64,000 bases of DNA, from assembly GCF_000003815.2 (NCBI RefSeq), contig NC_049990.1, forward strand, positions 9,002,290 through 9,066,289, in the 5' to 3' direction. Source of the DNA: Branchiostoma floridae. Lineage: Eukaryota; Chordata; Leptocardii; Amphioxiformes; Branchiostomatidae. Shown here in pieces: positions 44,328-56,300 of this stretch. The notes below the pieces were generated by a model. The model had not been told where the DNA came from. It made no database searches and saw only the letters and a list, made by a program, of their open reading frames with translations. The translations under genes were made by a program, and so were the position numbers. Position 1 is the first letter of the stretch. The number at the start of each line of letters is the position of its first letter.

Positions 44328-47300
44328 TCAACATGACGGTACGCTACAATAATCCCAATAGAGTCCGTTCGATTTCTCCTGTATGTAACACCAGGGGGAC
44401 GGGTCACCCACGGGGTTACGGCAGTAGTTGTGGTTCCCGATGCCCCCCTCCCCATTCGGGTAGGTCTGTGTGCTGAACTGGCGGTTGGTGGTGGTACTCC
44501 AGTTCAGGCACTTGTCCCCGTGCATGGTGACGTCCTGGGTACCGCGGTAACCGGTACTGTCTCGCACGGCGCACTTCAGGGTGATTCTTTCTCCTACAGA
44601 TAGTGAGAAGCAGTGATAGTTTATGTTTTTGTGTATACACTTGTATGTACCGGAGATGTATGGTTTGAAAGGTTGGCTAGATGTCACTATAGCTACCTGA
44701 AATGTCGCTAAGAAGCGTCGTAAGCTTACCAGAAATTAGGCAGTGGCTTATCTATTGACCTGCAATTGTTTGGCCTAGAGAAAATATCCGTATTTGGAGC
44801 AGAATGTAGCTTTACTGTTATGGATTTTGGCAACGGACAGGGCTTTCTGACTGAATATGTCTGTTAGGACAAAAACAACGGTTTTGGAAACCACGAATAT
44901 GTCGGACGCCAAATGACGTCATAGTCACGTGACTGCAGACATGTCTACGTTACTACGTCACCCGTACCTCCACACTGCTGCGCTCCACAGTGGCTCCACG
45001 TGACACGTCGTGTGGCCGGGTTGATGTAGTAACACCACGGTTCGGTCTCCACACCGGCAGGGTTTCTGCAGTAGTTGTGGTACCCAATCCCGTATTGCCC
45101 TGCCGTGAATCTCTGAAAAATCATAGGGATAGAAAGAAAGAATGAAAGAAAGATAGAAAAAAAAACGAAAGAAATGAAGAAAGATAGAAAGACAAAACGA
45201 AAGAAAGAAAGTAAAAAGAAATAAAGTGTTAAAAGTAGTAGAGTCCATTCCAAGACACCATGCGGATGTTTGTTGCCATTGTTTAGAATTGATTTTAAAG
45301 TTTTGTAATTATATGTCTAGGATATTTGATACTTCAGAAATATTTTTAACACTGTTTCAACTTTATAAATATTTCCCTGGTCCTGTAAAACTTTGGAAAT
45401 ATTCATGGTGTGGAATTGGATACTTCTAATGGTTTCTAAATAATGATAACAGCATTCTACCATTATTTACCATTTTCTACCATTTTTTGTAAATGGTTCG
45501 GTGGGCTGGGAATATAGCAATTCACACATCCTTGCAAAGTATGGTTGGGTGCCATGCAACAATGGCCCACCACAAAGGATCCACCAGTGCCCAGCAGTGA
45601 AATCTAAAAATATACAGATACAACAATAGGGCTTACTTTTATGGGGGCAATAAACTAATTTTACCATTTGGCCAGGTTTACCATTTTTTGTAAATATTTG
45701 TAAATGTGAAATAATCACAGAGAGGTTTCACAATTATTCTAAGTAAAGATATTTTTGTACAGTTAGTTTCAAAATGTTTCTAAAATATTCAAAGAAATTC
45801 AAATAAATGAGTATTTTCTTAGTCAATTTTTTGAAAATAATTTAATTATTGTGGCTCAGATATTCTTTTATTGAAAATAATTCAGACTAATTATAAATAT
45901 CGCGTAAAACCCCCCATGGTGTCTTGGAATGGACTCTATAGTAGTATAGATAATTACACAAAACTATTAAAAAATTGCGTCTTTTTGAAGGGGTTCTATT
46001 AACTGATAATGAAACTGCATCACTAAGTTTATTTCTAGCTTTCGAAAAGGTTTTGTAAACTTGAGTACTCGTGATAATGACGAAATACTGCATAGGATTG
46101 GCTAATTCATTTTTACTTAAAACATAATTCTATTTCAAGGTGCACAAATCCTGTCAAGAGAAATGTTGCTAAATGAAGTTAACGTTGGTTATAAACGTCG
46201 TAAAACTCACCAAAGTGTTGTAATATTGGTATTTTGCATCGCTCCATTTCAAACACGCCCTGCCGTCCGTAGTGGTCGATTTGAATCCGCGATACGATGA
46301 ACCGTCACCTGTGTAACAGTCTCCTGGCGGCAGAGGCTTCTGGGTAGGCTGTGGAGTTGGCTTGGGTGTTCCAATTGGCCTGACTATCGGTTTCACAGTT
46401 GGCTTGACTGTGGGTTTGGGGGTTGGTTTGACTGTGGGTTTTGGGGTGGGTTTGACAGTGGGTTTCTCTGTAGGCTTGACAGTGGGTTTCTGGGTTGGTT
46501 TTACCGTTTGTTTTTGAGTTGGCTTGGCTGTAGGCTTCTCCGTTGGTTTTTCAGCAGGCTTTTCTGTTGGGCTAACGGTAGGCTTCTGAGTAGTTTGTAC
46601 ATGGACTCCTACAGAAAAAAAATCATCATTATCAGATACACAGCTACACAATGGCCTGAGTACCATCCGGGCTGTTCGCTTATGTGTTCGCTTCTACTAC
46701 CCAGCAGAGAAGCGACTATATATAGCGTACAACAAAAATCGGAGCGAGAAGCGACTGTATATAGTGTATAATAAACGTCGAAGCGAACTGCTATAGGGAT
46801 GGCACCCAGGCTAGCTACACAACATTATAGCTGTCAAAGTGCATAAATTGATATAATTTACGTTTTCTATAATAATTCTAATGAACAAAGTTTTAATGTT
46901 CATCAAAGCAAATACAAAAGCTAAGACAAAAAGTAATGTGTAAAAAAAACGGACAGATAACCAACCAGAACATTGCAGATTGCCGGTTGGTTTAGACCAT
47001 GATCCTCCGGGCAGACATTTTGTAATGGCGACTCCGGTTCCACCTGCTGCGCATGTCAGGACACAGGTCTTCCCGACAGGCTGTTCGCCATAACACTTGG
47101 TCAGCACAGTGGCCGGGACAAAAAATGGAGCACATTTTTCTTCCGGTTCCAACGTGCTGACGGACATTTTAGTCGTTGTGGGAATAAGTGGCGTCGACAA
47201 CCCTAAAAAAGAGGAAAGATTGGGTCTAAAATTCGACGTATCATATTTTAATTGTGCATGAATGACATAAAATGTTGGTGCTCAGAAGGGTCGACTGCTT

Positions 47301-50300
47301 GGTGCACATGTGTGAAAATGTCACAAATGGTTTCGATCATGCACCAAATGATATTCCGTGACTTCCAGTACCTGAGGAAACAAAATACGTGTTAGGGTTT
47401 TGTGTAAGGGCGTGGTCACAAAGGTTATGCGATCGTCGTACGATGGCTAAGTTTTAGGAGGACAAATATGTACGTCTTCTGCAAAGTTTAACGGTCTTGC
47501 TGCACAAAATGCTGTTTTGGATCCATGTCGGTGGTTGGTTCTGTCACGGCTTGCTTGCAAATCCTACGGCATTAAAATCGTACGACAACCGCACGACCTA
47601 TGTGATCGAGCCCTAAGTGGTACGTTGTGCAAAGTGTCTCGACATGCTTTCTCTGTGAGATGCTGGTGGTTGAAAGACATCTACTACAACTTGGAAAACG
47701 TTTGTTAGTGTCACAAAACAACAACTCTCTACAACAACGTATACTTAATGACAGTCAATACTCACAATATTAGCACAGACACATAACTACATACAGTTGG
47801 TTAGTTGAGTCCGTCAATGGGTGTTTAAAATATGAATATACGCGATTATAACTAACTCGGGCAGTCAAGGTTCTCCTTCGGTATGGACCACGATCCGTCC
47901 GGCAGACACTTGGTGATCGACTGTCCATCGCCGGCAGAACACTTCAAAAGGCAGACGGTACCAATCTCGTTCTTGTCCGCATCACACGAAGTCGTAACAT
48001 CAGCTGGTACCACCAAATCTTGGCAGGTCTTTGGTGTCGGCTTGGTGGTCGCTGAGGGTTTCTTTTCGGGCATCTTGGTCGTCATACGAGGCGGTTTTTG
48101 CGTAGTTACCACCGCGGCAGTTGGCTTGTTTGGCGCGGGTGTAGTGAGGGACTGTTTGGGTCGGGTGGCAGGAATGATGGGGTTTTCTGGCTCTGTAAAG
48201 GTATAGGTCTGTTGTCTTACAGTCACAAGGTAAGGTATCATGTCAACTGGGTCGAACTGATTCTAAAACGTCGGTCAACACGGTTTGGTTTGAACCATCT
48301 AAGGGCCTAACTGATTCTAAACGTCGGTCAATACGGTTTGGTTTGGTTTGAATCATCTAAATGTATCAGAATATGTCACTAAGATGTTCTTTTTAATGAT
48401 TCGATGACATTCTGTTTGAATAAAAGCGCCATACATGTTTGCATAAAGGTGTTGTGCATATCATCAGTCATAAGCAAAATAGGTTTGAAGCCAAAAGGTC
48501 CCAAAGAACTTAAGGTATTCCTACATTGTTGTTAGACTGTCACTGATCACGTTCGGATAAAGTCATTATAAGACACACTTGTCGCCGAATCCTACTAAAG
48601 ATTCGGATTTCCTACAGACAAATATCGATCCATGGATAACTTACTTTCACACACAAGCTTCCCTTTCGGTGCAGACCATTTCCCGTCGCTCTGACATGTG
48701 GTTGAGATGATGGTCTCTCCCGGCCCGGAACCCACCAGACACAGGACTCGGCACACCTTGCCGCGGAGCTGAGGCTTCCCGCTCTCACAGTTGGAAATCA
48801 TGACGTCAGCTTGAATATTCAGTGGAGGGCAGGTATCTGAAACAATACAAGTGGTAAATCATGACGTCAACTTAAATATTCAGCGGAGGGCAGGTGTCTG
48901 AAACAATACGATTCGTTTGATATGTAGACTTTATATTCACCCCCGTCAAATGCAGAATATGTCGCTAATATATATAAGGAGAGGTTATATGATGAAGATA
49001 GGTCCACCACTTTATTGGGGCCAAAGCAAAGAATCTATGTGTGGACATTTTCGCAGCCGGGACGGGGGCCGATATATACTTTGTGGCCGATTATTGATGA
49101 CCCATTTCCGGAAGATGGCGCGTGTTAAAAGCAGTGGTTAAGTTCACCCTGAAGAAGCAAGAAATCTACAAGCAAATCAATGAAAAATAATCTATATGTT
49201 ATACATACTCTCTGCCTAATTACTGATGCCCTATTTCCGGAGGATCACGTGATAGAAGCATTTGTTCTGCAGTTAAACCTGAGATAGCTTCCAAGTTTCA
49301 AGGCTCGGTCAAAAAATCGTACTGGTGATGTTTTCTTTCTTGTTTTGGACCAAACATGTACGATGTCTGACCCTTGCCTCATTACCTCAATGAAAAGCGG
49401 CCTGCAGGCCGATTTGAGATTTCATGAATAAACAAAGGTTCAAACAAACAAAAATTCATATCGTCAAAGATGTATATTGTTACGCAACCTTACCGTAGAC
49501 GCAGCCCAGCTCGTCTGAGTTGTCCTTACAGTCGTTGTCCCTGTCGCAGCGGTAGGCGGTGGGGATGCAGGTGCCGTCGGTACACCTGAACTCCGTGGAC
49601 TTGCACTGCGTGGGCTTGGGTGTCGGAGGTCTCGCGGGAACAGCGGGTCTCGCGGGAATGGTGGGCTGTACCGGACTGTACACTTCTGTAGGAACGAGTA
49701 AGTAGACTTTGTATAAGTATATCTTTGTTTAATTCTGAGCCTGGGAGCCATCCTACTCAGCTAGCTTACCGGGGCTTCCATTCTCTCTTTCCAGTTGGTT
49801 CTCGTGGAGCATGACAGCCATGAATTTACGAACTCAGATGGCAACCAGGCCAGAAAAAAAAACAGTTTCTCATTGCCCAATAAATCTTACGTCACACCTC
49901 TATGAATTCACATAAACGTCATTCGAACCTAAAAAATGGTGTACTAAGAAGCAGCTGAAATTTGTGGCAAGGTCTGCCCTTTATATTGGAGTAAATATAC
50001 TGTACTCAGTCTTCATCATTTTGTCACGTTCGTTATTAGCGGCGACTGATTTGGTGTGATGAAAACATATATAACGTTATGGTGTAAATGATAGAAGGTA
50101 CTGTGTTGTACCTCTACACTCCTGTACATCGCAGTATCCCCAGCTGTTGTCCGAGTTGACGTAGCACCACGGCTTCTTCAGGATCCGGCCTGCCGGGTTA
50201 CGGCAGTAGTTGTGGTCACCAAGGCCGTGATAACCGACAGGATAGTTCTGGAGAGGAAAGAAGGAAACTCCGCGTAAATTGGCGAATACAATTGTAATAA

Positions 50301-53300
50301 AAGTCCTAACTCCTTTCACTCGAGCTCGGGAAAGTTATAACCCATTAAAATCCAGGATACAAAATGGCTGTAACGTACAATATATTTTGCACAGATGTTT
50401 GGCCCAAGGGCTATACGAACGGGGATGGGTGCCGCCCTATACACCATATGGTGTGGAGGGTTGTAACGTTAACGCTAACGTTGACGTTAAGTTGCTCTAA
50501 GATGATTGCTATCCGATAAGAGAATAGTAGATCAACTCTAAATCTTTAAAGATTTAGCGCATATCTACTGAAATGATTGCATACATACAAAATATTGATA
50601 TTTTGATATAAATCCGATTAAGTAGATATTGCATTCGTGCAATTTTTGAAGTGCTTTCAGATCGTAATACAGTACGGTAAAATGCCTCCGCCCCTGAGCC
50701 GTCGCCAAAAAAGTATAAATATGGATTACATAAGTGTTGAACTGCCTGTAGGTCGCCTCGCTCCACTTGAGGCACGGTTCACCAGCATCCGTCACCGCCA
50801 CCGTGCCGCGGTAATCCGACCCGTGGCCATGGTAACACATCCGGGCTTGTCTCAGCGACAGGTGGACTACAACAGACGGGGAGGCAAAATTGATCAGATG
50901 AAGCTGAAAGAACTATCTAAACTGATACAAGACATATATGGTTATAGTCTCTTTAAGCCCCTGTCACACTTAGTCAACCATGGCCTTCCGGCCTTCTCCA
51001 GACCATGGTTTGGAGGTAGTCATGAGCAAGGTCGTCTGTGGTTGGGAGTTGGTCGGCGAGGTTGCGTACTAGTCGTCTGATTCGGCCGACGATGAATTTT
51101 GAAAGTCAGAGTCAAGAAAGCGACATTCTGCTTAGATGTAATCAGAGGAGTGAACTGGAGCTAGCATAGCATAGATTACTCCCCATCCCGCGGCGACCTT
51201 GGTTGGGGAGTGGTTGGGACAAATGGCGAGATCCTCAATGTGTGACAGGGGCTTTGCTAGGATGGTATTCATGCCTGCCTTTACTCTGGTATTTACAATG
51301 AATCATGATACAAATACAAATATTCGCGGCATTGGATAGCAGTACACCCATGTAAGGTGTTATTAAACTATATTTCTGTTAAAATCACAGAATCCACTAA
51401 TCATTAAAGAAGTGGGACTTTTCATCAGCCACTGCCTCCAAAGAAGAAGTCAAACCACCCAGTAAAGAAGTAGAAGCATGTACATAGATAGCTGACGTGT
51501 GTGTATTTAGAATAGACACTTGTTACTTTTCACTGTCTGTATCATTGCAATTAGCCTACGGGCATGGATTTGCAAATAAATATATATTATTAAAGAAGCA
51601 AGTCTTTCACACTTGTGTAGTACGACTCAAGGTACCTTCTTTCAGTGTTCTCTCTGGACAGGAGAAGACGGCTGAGTAGTCGTGGATGTCGTTACACATA
51701 CAGGAGCAGTTGTAGGCGACAAAGGCTTCTTCGGGACAGTCCATCGCAGGACACTTATCTAAGCACAAAAAGCAGATCACCATATAATTTTTCAGTAATA
51801 CATTGTTTAGATGCTCGGAAATAGTGGAATGAGGTTTTCAATGTGGGAACAATACTGTGTTATGAAACGCATAGTCAGAGGCGAAGTGCCATAATCATTT
51901 TAGCACAGTGGAAAGGTAGCAACAAAGCAGCGCCATTAAAATATCGCAAAGATATTGAGATTTACAGTACTAGTATGTAGTAGTAGTAGACTGGTTTATG
52001 TCTGTACTGACCGCCACATCCGTAGAGAAGGTTGACAGTCTTAATGTCGTAGAAACTGAGCGCCTGTTTGTGTCCGATGAAGTACTGATACTTGGTGTCC
52101 TTTGTCACGATGGTCTGGAGATCTGCCCTCACTGTCCACTCCTAATGGATTGTAACACATCATCATGAACTTTGCAACATATCATCAACTGGACGTTTGT
52201 CCAAGAAACTACCTGCTACGGTTTCAATACGATGGTAACAGTTTTATTTTTAAAAAAGTAATGATTAGCGTCCGTGAATAGTTCAACTAGGCTGGTACAT
52301 CACAGGTGGAGTTTTTTGTTCACAATCAAAGATTATACTGCCTAGCTGAAGTTCCAATGACCTTCCTCATCAGGTCAGTTCTGATAGGTTATATACAATT
52401 CCAAACGTAGGTATGAACACAGTCACGTTTGGGACCGCATTCTTCGCAATGCAGCAGCGACACCTAGCTGCAGTGCCCAGCATTGGCCTACAAGTACACA
52501 AGTATGATGCAAGAATACGTATTTCCATTCGTTTATTTTCATGGTGGTGAGAGAAGACGTGATTGACCACAGAGTGCACTTACCGTGTTGTAGTAATGCA
52601 TGATTGACATGTAGTCATATGGGATGTTATACAAGTTGATATCGCTGGAAGACATCTTCTGGAAGTTATATTCCTCTCCTGGCTGGAACATGGAAGCGTA
52701 AAGTTTGACAACATCTAAGACAACATAAATCATTAACATAGTCCAGGGTGTAATTTTACCAAAAAAAGTTCTTATTAAACGTTGTTGTTATCTGTTGTTT
52801 AAAAACATGAATTGATCACATTATTTGTACATTGGTAGCCGGTACCAGAGCGCTTTTCATCACCATTTCCTCCAGGTTTTCAGATAAACTTGACATCAGA
52901 TCATGTAACAATAGTTGACGAGTACGCAGACATCAACAAATAGAAACAAGATGGCGCCTGCATGAAATCAAATTCGTGACATGGCAGCGTCCTGGTACGC
53001 CGGCGAAAACAATACAGTTTTGACATTCTTAAGCTTACTTCAATACGTAGAATACAATTATCTGTCTAGCTACCTTCGGTAGCCGATATACACTTCTAGG
53101 CCGGCTACACAGCTTTTGATACTATCTTATGCTACTGTAGGATCTGATTGGAGATTATGTCTTACCCGGATGTTGTTGACCAGAATGTCCACAAACTCGT
53201 CCCGGTCCGGCCGGCTGTGCTCATGGTACAGACCGAGCACGTGACCCAGCTCGTGAAGAATCACTCCTACCTGAGAAAGAGGTGACAAGAAAAATTGTAA

Positions 53301-56300
53301 AAAGAACACTATTGGATATTCTGCTAACTGCTATCTATTGTAAAGCAGAAATAATACTCAGCACAATTATTTTATAATGCCTGATGTCAACATTCGATCA
53401 AAACAAACTTTATCCTTTGTCTTAATTTATAGTCATAAAACAAATTAATAATCAAAACGTTAAAAATCTTAACAGAAACATGACGTACCGGGTTTGATGT
53501 GGCGAAAAGACAGGCGTCGTTGATTGAAACGACTTGTTGGTCCCTTTCAAGCAGTCTTCCGACATCTGATAGACACCTGTAGATATAAATGTTTGTTTTA
53601 AGACCTGGTGACATTCGCCATACGATCATCGTACGAACATCGCGCGATCTTCGCACGACCGCAAGCAGATGACATTCATGGGATATTCGTGTACGTGTCG
53701 TACAAAGCTCAGTGGTCTTGTTTCGGAAATGTTGTCTTTTACCCTTGGCGGTTGGTTCTGTCCGACAGCCTGCTTTAAAAACCTACGACGTCAAAGTCGC
53801 ACGGCATCCTACGATTGTCACCGCACTATAACTGGTAGTTATGTATATCGTCTTTTTTATTGTATAAGTCTAGGAGTTCTGGGACGACGGTTCGACTCTG
53901 CAATATGGAGAATGTCAAAACAGGGTACATTGAAAACCGTCAGTAGTCGATATGTATGTACCTTGGGGAACAGATAAACAGTAAACATCGTTTACAACAG
54001 ATCTTACTACTAACCCGATTCCTTTGTAGAAGATGATGTGATCGTGGTGCCCCAGGTAGCTAGCCAGTTTACGTGAGTATGGTTTGAACCTGGCGCAGCT
54101 GTGCTGGTGCCACTTCTCCATGGCTTCAGCGATGTACGACCGGTCACGGTGAGCTGCAAAAGGACGGACTTCATTCAGTGCTTTTATTTCCCTCGCCTCA
54201 AAGGCTATGTTTTCAGTGCCTCGTATTTGTGGATGTGTTTATGGATAATTCAAGTAGGTGTTTTTTTAACCTCCTTGGATAATTTTTTAAGCCATAGATG
54301 GACCTTTTTGATATTTCGTACGTTGGTGGGTGTAAAAAAAGTCTTGGTGGACCACCTGGTGGATTCCTTTGGTACTGCAATAGAACATTTGGTTTTCATA
54401 TCTCGTGTTCTGGACATCCTATGGTTATGACCTTGTAATGATAAATCCAATGCAGTAACGGTATACTGGCTACACGTTTAATCAACAGGCAACAACATAC
54501 ATCGGTAGTGGCGTATCAGCGTTGCTGACTTTATTTGAAGAAAGTTTTTTAGCAGAAAAAAACTTAAGATTGTCCTTTGTACATTCCATTCGCGTGGGAA
54601 ACTCCCACAGTAAAGGATATTTCAAATCCCACAAGGTCCCGTAATACTTAAGCTCGATAGGAACGAATTCCTTGGAATTCCTTAGATCTCTCTTATTTTG
54701 AAGACTTCAAACTGTCGTACTTACATAGGCTGTCCCCCATGATGTAAGGAATGGTACCGCCCGGCCACCTTAGCCGCAGGTCCCGGATGGCTTTCCGTTT
54801 CGGTCTTTTGAAGGTCGGTTCCGATCCCAGCTGTGTGATTGGACAATTCGTTAATCATGTTTATCGGTGAAGAGGAATGTAGAAAGAGGTATGCAGCCGG
54901 AGACAAGTGGACGTACTTAGCAGTGCCAAAGGCCAAGAACATAATTCAACGTCAGAGAGGGATTTTCATCCATTACATTGGCATTGTAACTAATTCTAAG
55001 TCTAAGTATAAGCACAGAGTATAAAACACGTGATACGTCGATGAAGGTTAGACATCAAGGTAATAAGATACGCCAAAAATCAGTTACTCCAGCAACCAAA
55101 ATTGTATCCAGTTGCTTGAGTCGCTTTTTGGCGTACAAAATCCGTGTCATAAATAGCCGACCATTTTCTCCCGACCTTAAACAGACCATGGTTGGGAGTA
55201 GGTCTTGAGCAACTTGAAGGTCATCTATGGTTGGGAGATGGTCCCTAGTCTTTAAAAGTCGGCTGCGCAAGCATATCATTTATTATGAAAAAAACAAAGT
55301 CCCAGGAGCTTTATCCTTGATTCACTCAGAGAAGCGAAATTGGAATAGGACGGATTCCATGTTGCTTCCAACCCAGCGCCAACAACCTTGAGTTGTTGTG
55401 GGAGCAAAGTGATGGGAAGGCCCTGAATATGTGACAGGGGCTTAACGGTTTTGCATGGGATGGATGTAGATTGGCTATCACAATAGGTTCATGATTTGAC
55501 TTGGTTGATGTTTGCATTTATTAATATTTATTACAGCCGGACGACCAATTTCATATTACAAAAGTACATCTGACAATACTAGTAAGGAATTCCAAAGATC
55601 GCCATTGCTACGGAAAAATATCATCAAAACTGATTATACCACTGTCGATAGACCAAAAAAGTCATTTCTCGATCAACTACAGATAACCAATAAGAGCTGA
55701 TGATGATGATGATGAGGACTTACCCTTAGAAAGTCTCCGTCTCCAGTGTCATTGTCAAGGTCATAGTCGTAGTCGTACTCATACCCGAACGTGTCGTTGT
55801 ACGGAGACGTCCCGTTTTTTATCATCTCCTCCACCACCAGCGCCTGCTCCGGCTCTAGCACCATGTTGATCTTCACTAGCACCAAGGGCTTGCGTCGCCA
55901 CCTTCTCCTGGGGTTTCCCGCCTTTTGGGATAGGAAGGGGAGATCTACTGAGTATACTGTTAACTATAAACGTTACAATAACATTCGTTATAGGCCATGG
56001 TGAGATTTTGATGGTGTAAAGTTTTCAAGCAAGCTGTGACAGAACCAACGACAGAAAGACAGCCTTTACAGGGCAGCCGAACTTAGCCTGATTAAATCTC
56101 GCTTACAGCAGCCCGCCAAACATCCGGCCGGCCTCCTCTGTGACGGTGAGGAGGGGCCAGTTACCGCCCTGGACAGCAAAGTTTGTGCTGAACCGTTTTG
56201 GATGGGTAGGGTGGAGTATTAGCCTGCCTATCATCCTCTGTAGTAACCGCTGGCTCAATCTTTTCTCTGGCTAAGTTTCGTATACTACTCCATGGAGTCC

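Noticed and set aside
50637-51080. 147-codon plus-strand frame opposite kringle 1
   Set aside because: Shadow of the minus-strand kringle exon extended into a TIR element.
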